Positions 34,319-45,781 of a stretch of DNA of 64,000 nucleotides are shown piece after piece. Numbering within the stretch: the stretch's first letter is position 1; each line of letters opens with the position of its first letter. The translations under genes were made by a program, and so were the position numbers. The notes under the pieces were generated by a model. The model was not told the origin of the DNA, ran no database searches, and saw only the letters and a program-made list of their open reading frames with translations. This stretch comes from Tretioscincus oriximinensis (Eukaryota > Chordata > Lepidosauria > Squamata > Gymnophthalmidae): contig JAJVDF010000238.1 of NCBI GenBank assembly GCA_022410635.1, positions 1,617,078 through 1,681,077 on the forward strand, in the 5' to 3' direction.

Positions 34319-34582
34319 AAATGCCACAAGATATCATAATCTTGTATTCTTACAATCAGATTTACATGAAAACTAGTATAATGATGTACGTAATTGTCTG
34401 TTGAGATGGGTTTGTCTTTCCAGTTCTGAGTCTTTTGGTAATCCCAACCTTGAGGCATGTCCTCTGATCCAGGCTTTTAGGTTAGGGATCAGGGCTCACT
34501 AGTCTGCCATTAGACCTTGATGTCAAAATCTACTGGTAATCCTGATCAGGGCATTCATGACCAAAGTTACACTCCATCCTTA

Positions 34583-34750
34583 AGAATATAAGAGAAGCCC
34601 TGCTGAATTGGGCCATAGCCTGTGTGCACAGTGGCCCACCAATTGTTTCTGGGCATTCTCAAGATAAGAGCACAAAACTCCATCTGTTCTCAACTTTCTG
34701 CTAATGGCATTTAGAGAAATCCTGCTTGTCTCTCCAACCAGTTAGTAACA
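34583..34750 (-). mobile_element. CR1-clade LINE, 3' end
   Basis: 'aagaatataagagaagccct', 'cacagtggcccaccaattgt' and 'ctgttctcaactttctgcta' are the complement of the CR1 3' terminus. Only the 3' UTR remains. Confidence 0.8.
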
Positions 34751-35703
34751 AGCATGGGAAGGGGAGAGGGACCTCACAGATGTGCATTAACATGAACCTC
34801 AATAACTACTCCAAAACCAATCACAGGGACTTAATAGTACATATAAAAAGGGCATTTGTTTATTACTTGTTTCAATAGCCTATTACGTATGCATCTTGTG
34901 TAATCATTTCCCTTAGAGTATATAACTCATTGTTTACTCTTTTGAAGTTGTTTCTCTTATGCTTTTATAGCTTGGCTGGTGGATTGGGGCTGGTAGGGTT
35001 AATATTGCTGCATAACTGGTGCAAGATATTTTCACAAATACTAGACACTTCTCTCTGTATCGCCTTTCTTGAAAGTTAACATGAATTCCAAATTCTGAAA
35101 GAAAAAGAAAAAGCCTGGAAACGTAAATGGAGGCCAGTAGGTAGCGTTTTGCTCTAGGTTAGGGTTGCTGTTTTTTAAGCTTTAGCGGACATAAAACTGA
35201 TCATTTCAGACAGCATCTGACAGTTTTGAGAAATGTTTTGGTGCAAAATAAACAGCACTTTCACCAGTTAAATAAAAAGCTACAAATGTATTACTTTAAT
35301 ATTTCCAGTAACTTGTATATAAGATGAATTCATAGATTAAAAGTTAGGAGTGACTGGCATTACTTCTGGATAAAATGGTTACTTTTGTTTTTGGCCATTT
35401 ACAGGTAACAACATTGTGACAAACAGTGCCTGTTGCTATGCTACGTATTTCTCACTCTCATAGAATAAAGCACTTATGTTCTCGTAGATGGGGTCCACGT
35501 GCTTCTTTCTTCTCCTTGGATTTGTTGTGAAATGGGAAGGAAACCTTTCACTGCAACTCCCAGGACACTTTGGAAGCTGGTAGCAACAAGAAAACACTGA
35601 TTCTCTCCTCTCAGCTACCTTCTCCCCCCTCTTTTTTTTTACCCTATGAGTGAAAAATCCTCTGGGGGAGGGGAGGGATGAGAATATGGAGTTCCGAGCC
35701 ATT
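34751..35703. other. Intronic stretch, no recognised element
   Basis: AT-rich, with a pyrimidine-rich patch at about 35600-35645 just before the L1 insertion site. No feature recognised. Confidence 0.5.
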
Positions 35704-35722
35704 AAAACGGCAGCGAAGATTA

Positions 35723-36279
35723 CAAATATACTCCAGGTAAATATCCCTGTGGTGAAGGAGGTCCTTATAGGAAATAAGAATTTAAGACAATTAGGGTGGG
35801 ATAAGGTATATATACTTAAGCAAGGGATAAGGGCAGCTCATATTCAGATAGCAAGAGGATGGAAAGACAAAGATAAATGGACCCAGGAAGCCTGGTATGA
35901 TTATATGGCAGAAATTGTACTCTTTGATTTTTTAAGGGAAAGAAGGCTAAAAAGATTGGGAATTGTATCCCATACAATATGGAATATAAAGTGGAGGGCC
36001 TTCATTTCCTATGTGATATTTCATAAGATGTATTCACCCACGGCATTTACAATATATTGGATTTTGGATTTGAAAAGATTTACTTAAGACTGAGTTGGAT
36101 ATCCTCAAGTAGGGGGGGGAGGGAGGGGGAGCACTTTTTGGTGAGGTGGAGGTTTTATTTTTATTGTATGACATGTATTGAGAAATGGTTGATTTCAACA
36201 TATATATATGTGTATTTTATTTGTGTGTATTTTATAATGTCATACTTTATATATATCAATAAAAAATATATTTTAAAAA
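35723..36279 (+). mobile_element. L1-clade LINE, 5'-truncated 3' end with target duplication
   Basis: The segment encodes the C-terminal end of an L1 ORF2 (IARGWKDKDKWTQEAWYDYM at about 35837-35900), which aligns with IARGWKDQTQWTINRWYEYL of the longer L1 at 41886-44717. A G-rich 3' UTR patch and an A-rich tail follow. It is flanked by a 19-bp target duplication, aaaacggcagcgaagatta at 35704-35722 and the same word with one change at 36280-36298. The coding part is open to the stop at 36085-36087, so the open frame that begins upstream at 35650 is an accidental fusion with flanking DNA. Confidence 0.93.
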
Positions 36280-36298
36280 AAAACGGCAACGAAGATTA

Positions 36299-38259
36299 GC
36301 ATGAAAAACTCAAATACTGGAGCTTCCCATCGCAATCACAGCTGTTTCCTTATAATAACACATAGAGACTTGATGTTTGTAAAATGTTAAACATGTGGAT
36401 GCAGCCTCTGTCTCTATGATTATGTTGGAAGATGCTTATAGGTAGGTAAGCACTTTACTGCATTGCTGGGTACCTCCTGGTCTTCATTTCAGTACATAGT
36501 TGCCTGGAGGATTAAAGATGAATTGTTTAGGGAAAATAAATTAAACAATAAAATGCAAGATGCTTTTAGAAATTTTTAAAAAGTTATTCTTATATGGATG
36601 GGACATACAGTATGTCTATCTGCCTGCCTGCCTGCCTTCCTGTCTATGATGATGATTAATACAGTTTATTTCTAAATTCGCTGGTATTTTTTTCTTTTTG
36701 TGAAATATGGGGAGATTATATATAGTATACTGGTATATTTCATCTGCGTAGGACAGAATGTGATCCAGATAAAGCATATCTGATGTTCATTGTTTGAAGA
36801 TCTCCATATTAAGATCTGTTGGTAGATCAACTATCCTAGTCTGGAATAGGGGTTTACAAGTTATGTGATTGCCAAAATATGTTCCCTGAAGGCTGTTAGA
36901 CGAGAAACATTGGTGCGTTACTGATACATGCTTGTGGTTGATGTTGTGAGAAGAGACTGTTGGATTAAATGGGCTATGGCCTGATTCTAGAAGGGCATTT
37001 CTTCTGTTCTTTGCTATTATGTATCCATCTTCTATAGCCATCTTGAAACCAGAAATCTCTTTTACAAATGAATGAATGTGTAAGAAAGAAAGCCTATGAC
37101 CTCAGAAAGGAGGTCTGCAGAAAACCCTTATTGTGTTTTGCTTGCATCTATCTTTATATGAGTAATGCAGATCTTGAAGGCTACTGTTAATAAGTCTTAT
37201 GACACCATCAGTACAGAGAAAACAATACAGTAATTGGTTCCTTGGCTGTGAAGTACTTTGATGTAGGGCAGTTATTGCACCACACTGCACCCTGATTATC
37301 CATTAGGTGCACAGGGAAAACGTAGCACCCAATTAGATGTTATGATTTTTTTCTCCGCCATCCAAACTAAAGTAGTACTGCAGCAAAAATGTCCTCCTTT
37401 ACTGCAATGACATGTCTGATGCCATCGTTGCTGAAAGGGATTTCCTGGTACCCTTAGCAACTTCCTTTAAGTCTCTGAACACAGGGAATTGCATAAGTGG
37501 CCTTTCCTTGCGTTTTCACACACACATGCAAACCTGAAACCCTCAGTTCTGACAGCAGAAGGAAAGAGGACTTCTCTACCTGCTAAGTTCCAAATTGAAA
37601 ATATCCCAACTGTGAACAATAGCATCCCATTCAGTCATTTCAGCCCAACAACAAGAACAAGCAAACAGTTAATTCTCGTCACAGAGCAGACAGGGCATTT
37701 GATGAGTGAAATATCTTTTTATTTACTATGGTGATTCCCCTGCTTGCCCCATTAATGGTTCAATAAAATATTTCCTAAGTCAAGCAGCCTTAACCAAAAA
37801 CAGATCTAGCCAATACGTCGCCTGAGTATTTTCTTCTTGCACATAATAAGTCAGTTATGTTCCAGATTCCAATGTCTTTGTTTTGTAAAAGAGAGCCCAA
37901 ACATGCTATTCTAATTAAGGAATATGTTTCAGTCAAGCAAGATGTAGACTAGGTATTCAGTCATTGATGCCCGGCTCATCCATCAAGATCAGCCTTTTCA
38001 TCCACAATTAAGTCATGAACGAGTGATGATGGGGCACCTTAAAAAAAGGAACACCACTTCTAGAAGACAGAAGTGGTGCAATGATGGCAGGGCCTGGGCT
38101 AGTGTGAAACCCCTTTCAGGGACAAAATAAGGTCTAGTGCAGTTTGAGCCTAGGTTCCCATGTCAATTACTTTTTCTTCAAAATGTTTCATTATAAATCT
38201 AGATCTTTTTAATGGGATTAATCACAGTATCAGAGAAAAGGAATTTTACGAGGGAGTTG
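36299..38259. other. Intronic stretch with one short CR1 trace
   Basis: At about 36945-37020 (+) 'gttggattaaatgggctatg' 'gcctgattctagaagggc' is a decayed CR1 3' end. A (TGCC)n-like run is at 36618-36640. Nothing else recognised. Confidence 0.5.
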
Positions 38260-38380
38260 AGAACAGGTGAAGGTTGTGCTTTTTCCACTTGAGAATGCTC
38301 AGGAGAAATTGGGTCACCATGTGAGCAGACTGCTGCACTAAATGGGCTATGGCTCAAGTTAACAGGCTTTCTCTTATTTA
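38260..38380 (+). mobile_element. CR1-clade LINE, extreme 3' end, decayed
   Basis: 'gagttgagaacaggtgaagg', 'aattgggtcaccatgtgagc' and 'cactaaatgggctatggctc' follow the order of the CR1 3' UTR. The terminal octamers are degraded. Confidence 0.65.
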
Positions 38381-38889
38381 AGTGTCCATATTAATACTGA
38401 ATAAGTTGTACTTCATCAAAGTGCCTGTAAAATTGTGGCATTCTATAGTAGAGAAAGAGGGAAAAAATCCTGACATGACATCCTTTCCTTCTTAAATGTC
38501 CAATTCAGACATTTGTTCTTTATGCACTGAATAGATATACAAAATATAAAATTTTACAGGCTTTAAATGTCACTANTTCAGCATATGATGAATGTTTTCT
38601 GGATTTTTATTAGCTGTTCTATTTTTGAAGCCAGTATGGCTTCTTTGAGGTGATTTACGGTGCAGGCCTGGGTCACTGGCAATAATACCAGATTCATAAA
38701 TTCCTAGGATTTCCTCAGCTATTATGCTATTCTTTACAATTTCAGAGATCATTCTTTGGTCCAATTCATTGTTTAACTGGTGTTCTTACTCAACAGTGGA
38801 AATGTAGCAACTGCAGCAGAGGCATTGCTTGGGCCACTCCAGTAATATCACTAAGGCTGTGTCCTGAAGGCTAATAAAAAAGGACTTAA
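38381..38889. other. Intronic stretch, no recognised element
   Basis: No repeat or coding signature recognised on either strand. Confidence 0.5.
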
Positions 38890-39075
38890 AACTGATTCCG
38901 GCAACACTGGACCTACTGTTTTTCTGTTTAAAATAAATGAGAAATGGTTTGTGTCAGCCCTGGTTTTGCAAGCAAAAGGGCTTCCCAAAGATTCCTCCCT
39001 ACAGAAGTGGATTAAGACTAGAGAAAAATTATTTATATTTTCTCTAGTTTCAGTCCACTTTCCGAGATAGAGTCT
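38890..39075 (+). repeat. Dispersed repeat with AACACTGGAC / CAGTCCA ends, copy 1
   Basis: Blocks 'caacactggacctactg', 'tttttctgtttaaaataaat', 'gagaaatggtttgtgtca' and 'tctctagtttcagtccactt' recur in the same order on the minus strand at 58985-59195. The ends are partly complementary, so a DNA transposon is likely. A perfect inner hairpin 'actagagaaaa'/'ttttctctagt' lies at about 39016-39048. Confidence 0.6.
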
Positions 39076-39317
39076 TGTTTCTTTCGCCTGTGAGGCCAGG
39101 GCAGATTATTTTTGGCAGGAGTTATTATCCTTTGGGAAGGGGAAATTGAGTTCACAAGGCATGTGTATGAAGGAGAGGGTGCCATTTCCACCCTTTTCTC
39201 TCTTCATGCAGCCTTTGTCCCTCCCTTCAGTCCTAAAGAACCCCTTTGCATACAGCCCAGTGTGAATTTTGGTTAAAACTGATTAAAGAAAATACTGTTT
39301 CAAATAATGACTATTTT

Positions 39318-39364
39318 ACTTAAAAATAATGTATATTCTTATATAATGATCATTATTTTTAAGT
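39318..39364. repeat. 14-bp perfect inverted repeat
   Basis: 'acttaaaaataatg' at 39318-39331 pairs exactly with 'cattatttttaagt' at 39351-39364, and 'caaataatg' flanks it in direct orientation at 39301 and 39365. It may be a MITE relic; AT-richness makes chance possible. Confidence 0.5.
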
Positions 39365-39419
39365 CAAATAATGTGATGGATTAAATAATGGGATCATCTT
39401 ATTTTTACCCCTTTGACTC

Positions 39420-39685
39420 GATCAAGACAACACAAGAACATTTCCACTGTTACATCTAGTCCAGCATTCTGTCTCATACAGAGGCCCACCAGATGCACCT
39501 GGGCAGCCTGAACAGAGGAAAGCAAAATATGCACCATTTCATGACTCCAATAATGAACAGGTGCATATTTTGCTTTCCTCTGTTCAGGCTGCCCAGGTGT
39601 ATCTGGTAGGCCTCTGTATGAGACAAAATGCTGGACTAGATGGACTCTGGCCTGATCCAGTATGGCTCTTCTTATGTTCTTAAGT
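39420..39685. mobile_element. Inverted pair of CR1 3' ends (palindrome)
   Basis: A minus-strand CR1 tail (to 39535) is followed after 24 bases by a plus-strand CR1 tail (from 39560, running to 'cttatgttcttaag' near 39684). The arms 39453-39535 and 39560-39642 are inverted repeats with about three mismatches in 83. They share variants not seen in other copies here ('catacagaggcc', 'gcagcctgaacag'), which suggests one arm was copied from the other. Confidence 0.85.
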
Positions 39686-39689
39686 GATT

Positions 39690-41871
39690 TCCATATTTGT
39701 GCCACAGCATGTAAAAAACCTTGTAAAAAACGACCCTGGAACGCAGCTAGCTATGTAGAGTACGCTGACTGCTGCCTATATGGTACCTACACAATCGAAC
39801 ATAGATTTGAAGCCGAAGAAGAAATAATATCTGGCCTCAGAAAGGATATTAGCAAGGGTACCTGACCAAACCATGCTGCCAGAATTTCCCCTCCCAAGTT
39901 GCTGAGGCTAGGAACCTTTATGCCATGTCATGCCATGCTTCCAAAATTCACCTCTCTCCTAGTAAGTCCACATCAGTGCAGTGCAGACACACTGATGTGG
40001 AATAAAGGCAGCAGTAATACGAATTAGCGAGCTAGGCTCCCCTGGGTTTATTAGTCCATAAGTGCAGAAAGGGCCTGCAATATTATCTCTGATTCAGTCT
40101 CTCTCTTACTTTAAGACTAGAAACTGCTGTGCCTTTAAAGATAGTATACATGAGATATATAAGCTGTGGAGAAGAATGTTACTTGAAGAGAATTATGTCC
40201 TAACCATGTGAAAAGAATTTTATGTACACAATAATGATCTCCTGGAAAAGATGTCAAACTGAAGATTTCTTTGTCTCCCTGGGAACAACAACATGGCAAC
40301 AGAAGAAACCAAACTGTCCTGTGACCAATATCATATATACTCTACCCACAAAACGTTTTCCTACAGTCTCCAGTGACCTTCTCTGCCTCCACTCCTACTG
40401 ACTTCCCTGCATCTATTTTTTTTACACTTTTATTTGTTAACTCTGTTTAAGTTGCAGAGCTTTATCCTTCTGCATAAACATTTTAGTATCCTGTTTTGCT
40501 TTTTCGCCTCGTAGCTGCAGCTAGGCAGAACACTGGGTTAAAGGATTCAAGGATTTTTCCATTAATAATCCCCACACCCTTTTCCTGGCCAATATTTTCT
40601 TTAAGAAGGGTTGAAGTAACACATTCAAGAAGAGGGAGCTGTACTAACGGCTACAGAGAAAAGTGCCAGCAAAAGGAAAAATTGAGTTTCTGTGGTGATC
40701 TCTGGTCTATTTTTGTAAAAAAAAAAAAATTTAGTATGCATGCATTTTCTCTAACAAGGAACAAAAAGTATTTGCTTGGGCAGATTTTCTTCTTGTATGA
40801 TTCAGTTGTTTGGGGGGGGGCATAGTTGAGATAGTTTTATATTGTGCAAATCTTATAGCAGTTCCATATGTTAACCAAAGGAAATAGAACTGACATCTCT
40901 CTCTTCTGAAACCTACAAGTCCAGTTGTGTAACTTGAAGAAAAACCTGTTCAGCATTATCCTTTGTTCCTGCTAAAAAGCAGGAGGGGGAAAGGTTAGAT
41001 GTATTTTATTACTGTAAGAACACAAATATTACGTTTTCTGTTTTCAAAAGTTTACAAAATCACTTCTCCTTCTCAGTGACTGAGATATCATCCACACATT
41101 CCCTACGGNCTTGCACGGAGTTTGCCAGGAGGCCAGGCATCCACACAGCTGTGTGCCAGATGTGCCTGCATTTGCTGCATTGGTTGTTAGGAGTGACTAT
41201 GTTTCCCCAGATTGATGGTGTCCCAACACCATAAGCAAAGTCTTTGACCATCTCTTCAGACTAGTGCTTCTCCATCAGGATTTTTGGGCTATTTTGAAAC
41301 ATCTGCCAATCCTTAGCTGCGGGTAGGTGCAATGGCCAGGAACACATCACTTTACATAGGTTTCCTCAGATGACTGAGTAGTCTACATTCATAACAGCTG
41401 TAGCCTTATTAGGAGCATCACAACTTTAAGGCTTCATCTACATTTTTTAAGTTCCTTGGAGAGAATAGTATGTGGACANTAGGATTATCATCCCACCAGA
41501 TGATTAATTTTGGAAGTGAATTTTCTCACAATTAATGTGGGGTAAGGGCAAAGGGAAACTACTAGCTCTACAGCTCAAGGTCTTCTGTAGTTTGGATCCA
41601 GGATCTAATCCATAATGCTGCTAGCTCAATGCTGAAAGGGCCTAAACTGCTTTTGAGCCGCTTAAAAGAAAAAGAAAAGGTGTGTGTCGATGCAGCATAA
41701 TTTTATATTTTTAGGATAATTGTGCATACAGAAAACTGAAGACAGTTTCTCAGAACGACAATAGAATGAGTAGGAAAGTTGTGGCATATGTTCTTTGTCC
41801 TAAGTGATTTCACAGATATGCCTTAGAAGGTAGCCAAGACAGGTAAATTCATTATATAAAAAGTACAACTC
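39690..41871. other. Intronic stretch, weak repeat traces
   Basis: Segments near 41088-41170 and 41436-41710 have GCATCCACA-type and GATGCAG-type words at their ends and may be decayed foldback elements. An A run (40717-40729) and a G run (40811-40819) occur. Frame 40496-40825 (+) shows no known domain. Confidence 0.4.
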
Positions 41872-41967
41872 AAGAAGGGTTGAGATAAACAAGATAAAAA
41901 GAGAATAAATAAACTGAAGGGAAATAACACTGAGATATACAATGACAACTAGCAAATAAGGAGAAGA

Positions 41968-43695
41968 ATGGGAGAGTTCTATACCTTCCTCTACAGAGAA
42001 CGCATGGTGCAGAATTTAAATATTGAGATAACAAAGCCTTTGAACAATGAACAGAGGGCTAGATTAAANAGGAACATCACTGAACAAGAAATAAAGGCAG
42101 CAATCGCAAAACTAAAAGTTGGAAAATCTCCGGGCCCGGATGGCTTCACGGCCTGTTTTTACAAACATTTTGCCATAGACTTAATACCCCACCTAAAAAT
42201 ATTATTCAATAAAATAATGACAGAACAGGAAATCCCACCTTCATGGAAAGAATCGACAATAATCCCAATTCATAAGAAAGGAAAAGAGGAGGATAATGTG
42301 GAATCATACCGTCCCATTGCATTAGCAAATCAGGACTACAAAATTTTTGCAGCAATATTAGCGGAGAGACTACAGGAATTCATACCAAAAATGGTGGGAG
42401 AGGATCAATACGGATTTGTAAGAACTAGAAATATCAGTGATCCAATTAGAATATCTGTGAATGTCTTGCATCATACATATAAAAATCATAAGAAGGTAGC
42501 GCTTCTTAAACTTGACGTTTATAAGGCATTCGATTCAGTTAATCATGGATACATTGAAAAAGTCTGCAATAGGTATAATTGTGGGATAAACTTTACAAAC
42601 GTAATAGCCAAATTATACCAGAATAATAGGGCTAGAGTGAATGTAAACAAAGGACTCTCCGACTGGTTCACCATAAGCAATGGAGTGAAACAGGGATGCC
42701 CATTATCACCCCTACTTTTCATCTTAGCTTTGGAGCCCTTAGCGAACAGGATTAGAAATAACCAACAAATACAAGGGTACACAATAGGACAGGAGTCCAT
42801 AAAATTAAACTTATACGCAGATGATGCGCTAATAATAATGGAAGACCCGTTAACAAGTTTACCACAATTGAAGACTGAAATCAAAAACTTTGAATTACTG
42901 TCAGGGCTAAGGATCAATATTGAAAAGTCCGAAATATTGATGTTAAACGTTCCAAAAAGAGAACAGAGATTGATAGCAAATACAATGGGATTGAAAATCG
43001 GAATAAAGAAAATAACATACTTGGGGGTAAATTTAACAAGGAATCCAATAAATATGCCGAAGGCTAATTACAAGATGATACAACGGTGGAAGGGCAGAAA
43101 ATGGTCTATAATAGTAAAGCAGCGGGCGATAAATATGATGATATTGCCAAGACTGTTATATTTATTTCAAACAGTCCCNGGGGGAGTACCAAAACAATAT
43201 TTTAGATTATATGAAGATAAGATAAAAAACTGGGTACTAAATAACAAAAGGAGGAGAATATCCAATCAGACTTTTTTCTCTAAAAATACACTGGCTGGTT
43301 GGGGCTTCCCATGTTTAAGAACATATTATGAAGNCAGTGAAATTTTGAAGATCCTGGACTTAGAGTATTTTGACGATAAGAAATGGGTGAAAATAGAGCG
43401 CAGTCTCAATAATATGCAGAACACAACAATAATGAAAGGAAATTATAGTAGAAATAGGATAAATTCTTGGATACCACCATTGAAGGTAGTATGGGAAATC
43501 TGGAAAAGATATAATAATAAACTATTGACATCAATATACAGAGGAACATCAACAAAAATAATAAATTCCATGGGTGAAACAAATCTAGCTATATACCTTA
43601 AGCGATTACAGAAAATTCGATTTAAAGATTTTTTTGATCCACAAGGCAACCCATTAACAATACAACAATTTTTGATCCACAAGGCAACCCATTAA
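41968..43695 (+). pseudogene. L1 ORF2 reverse transcriptase segment
   Basis: A 575-codon frame covering the reverse transcriptase that copies L1 RNA at the nicked target site. Motifs in order: KSPGPDGF near residue 54, SYRPIAL near 114, catalytic LDVYKAFDS with D183 and D189, GVKQGCPLSPLLF near 240, and YADD at 283-286 with both catalytic aspartates. The frame is in register upstream to the 5' truncation except for the TAG at 41950, so the first Met is not a true start. It stops in the second unit of the 38-bp array at 43631-43744; the protein is thereby separated from its C-terminal part. Three or so codons contain N. Confidence 0.92.
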
Positions 43696-43744
43696 CAATA
43701 CAACAATTTTTGATCCACAAGGCAACCCATTAACAATACAACAA
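43631..43744 (+). repeat. Three tandem copies of a 38-bp unit inside L1 ORF2
   Basis: Units 43631-43668, 43669-43706 and 43707-43744 are identical, each starting with five T's and 'gatccacaaggc'. Thirty-eight is not a multiple of three, so successive units read in different frames and two hit a stop. The absence of differences among units implies a very recent event or an assembly artefact. Confidence 0.97.
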
Positions 43745-44573
43745 CCCTCAAAACCAGAACTGGTTAGCGGAAAGAGCGGTTTATACGTTCATAAACTCCG
43801 CAAACATAAAGGAAGAAGTAACAAGGCAACAGACAGAATTTGAGGATATAATCAACTTAAAAATAAATGGAGAGAGGAAGTTAATAGGGAAATTGTATAT
43901 GATACTATTAAAGATACGATACAAGAATAAGGATGCCATTAAGATAAAATGGGACAGGGATATAAATTTAATCAATGGAGANATGGAAAAATGGATATTA
44001 GAAATTAATAGGATCAAAAATAATAAAATTAGAGAATTACAAACCAAGATTATGACTAGATGGTATCGAACCCCAGAACAGCTTTCTCACATGAGTAATA
44101 TTTCCCCGGATTGTTGGCACGGGTGTGGGGAAAGGGGGTCGTTAATACATATGTGGTATAACTGCAATGAAGTGGCTGCTTATTGGAATCAAGTAGCGGC
44201 GGAAATAAGGGAAATAATAGATGTGAATGTTAGAAGAACAAAACACAATTGTATATTGGCTATGATAAACCAGGATATACCATTCCAACTACATTATGTA
44301 CTGAAAAATATGATATGGGCATATCAACTTACCATCGCGAGAGGATGGAAAGATCAAACCCAATGGACAATCAATCGATGGTATGAGTACCTAGCAGAAT
44401 TTATGATATACGATATGATACGAGAAAAGAGACTACAAAGTTCGGGAGTGAAAATATTGAAACCATGGACGGTAAATTGGTATTCTTTACTGCGATTTGG
44501 TATTGAGAGTACAAGGAACGAAGTGTTGACAAATACTGTAACTATGATGCTAGACCAAAGACTGCTGCTGTGA
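43734..44573 (+). pseudogene. L1 ORF2 C-terminal part, frame-separated
   Basis: After the 38-bp array the L1 frame resumes (NWLAERAVYTFINSANIKEE from about 43758) and stays open for about 280 codons to the stop at 44571-44573. It contains the L1 cysteine knuckle C-x3-C-x7-H-x4-C (CWHGCGERGSLIHMWYNC) at 44112-44165, needed in other L1s for retrotransposition, then the conserved IARGWKD region. It was originally continuous with 41968-43695; there is no own start codon. Confidence 0.92.
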
Positions 44574-44731
44574 ACCCCGACTGATCCTTGAGTGGGAGGG
44601 GGGAAGGGGGGAGGGATGGGATCTAGAATCGTAAATGTAAATTGTATATTGTAAATGGCAAAGTATGATTTTTGAAATTAATAAAAATCAATTTAAAAAT
44701 AATTAAAAAAAAAAAAAAAGAAGGGTTGAGA

Positions 44732-45492
44732 GAGAAAGTAGACACTAAGAATAGCAAATTGGAACTATAGTTTTTTCTCAACTTGTAGTTTCAAATGTAA
44801 ATTACTCCTCTCAGGAGGCTCTACATTATTTCAGATCCTAGAACAAAGACAAATTTTGTGGCTACGTGTAAGCTCTGCTTAAATCTTGCTCATATAAAAT
44901 TGGTGTCTGCATCCAGAACATACGCAGGTTCAATAGGGTAGGCAAACATCCCACCCACCCAAATCACAGTAAGAGCCAAAGATGGCCGACAGAGTGTTTT
45001 AACAAGAGTGCATGATTTTAGGATGCTTTGGATGTCTTGTTGGGTTGATTTAATTTGCAGTCATTGTTCATCTATTTGTTGCAGACTGATCTGTTAGGTT
45101 TGCAGCTGTGCAATACAGTCAGCGGTTCCAAATGGCTGAGACAAATTTTAATTTTTTGTGCCCTACCTTTGTGAAGAAAGGGTTTGTCCTCTTTTTGTTG
45201 TTGTTCACTTCTGAATGTTTTAATTCTTGTAATTTAACTACTCTTAACTTTATGTAAGCAGCACTGGGCATGAGGTAGTACAGCAGTGCACTCTATAAAT
45301 GCTGTAGAAAGAAACACATAACTGTAAAATTGTGCTATGAAATACACAAATACTCAAGTTAAAATACTTTTGAAATCTCCATTATGCAAGTCCAACTTCC
45401 AGATGTTCCTGTACTGCGACCCNTAACATTCTGTGACATCTGAAAGACCACATTTGAACCCTTTGTTATAACCACTTTGGGGGATTGCTAAT
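44732..45492. other. Intronic stretch, no recognised element
   Basis: AT-rich sequence between the L1 and the foldback insertion. No repeat or coding signature recognised. Confidence 0.5.
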
Positions 45493-45504
45493 ACTTTGAT
45501 AAAT

Positions 45505-45710
45505 CCAGCAAAGGAGCTAGCAGCACTTTGAGACTAACTTGAGAAAAGGGGTTGGCATAAGCTTTCGTAGACAGGTCTATTTCTTCAGGTACTTCTTAGA
45601 CTTGTCTACGAAAGCTTATGCCAACCACTTTTCTCAAGTTAGTCTCAAAGTGCTGCTAGCTCCTTTGCTGGACTTTCTGCTAGACTAACACGGCTATTTC
45701 TCTGAAATTG
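45505..45710 (+). mobile_element. Hammerhead-like foldback repeat, copy B, with 12-bp target duplication
   Basis: Inverted arms 45504-45578 and 45598-45672 are followed by the family end 'tagactaacacggctatttc' 'tctgaaattg'. The 12-bp word actttgataaat at 45493-45504 and 45711-45722 flanks the whole unit, so it inserted as one foldback piece. The hammerhead-like core is whole in complement in the left arm; in the right arm the CTGAAGA part is lost. Confidence 0.8.
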
Positions 45711-45781
45711 ACTTTGATAAATAATTCAGTCAAAATATTTTTCTTACAGCAGGCTTTAGTTTTTTCCACCTATCACTATTT

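Larger units (their letters stand above)
41886..44717 (+). mobile_element. L1-clade LINE, 5'-truncated, with 14-bp target duplication
   Basis: About 2.8 kb covering the reverse transcriptase part and C-terminus of ORF2, a 3' UTR with a G-rich patch (44597-44622), AATAAA-type signal near 44680 and an A tail. The 14-bp word aagaagggttgaga flanks it at 41872-41885 and 44718-44731, a target duplication typical of L1. The endonuclease domain and ORF1 are missing through 5' truncation. Coding is well preserved apart from a TAG at 41950-41952, a few N positions and the break at 43631-43744, so this is a fairly young insertion. Confidence 0.96.

Noticed and set aside
35650..35722. In-frame extension of the L1 tail ORF upstream of the insertion
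   Set aside because: The target duplication shows this is flanking DNA; the open frame across the junction is accidental.
43631..43744. Possible CRISPR or functional tandem array
   Set aside because: Units are contiguous with no spacers and lie inside an L1 frame; a simple tandem expansion.
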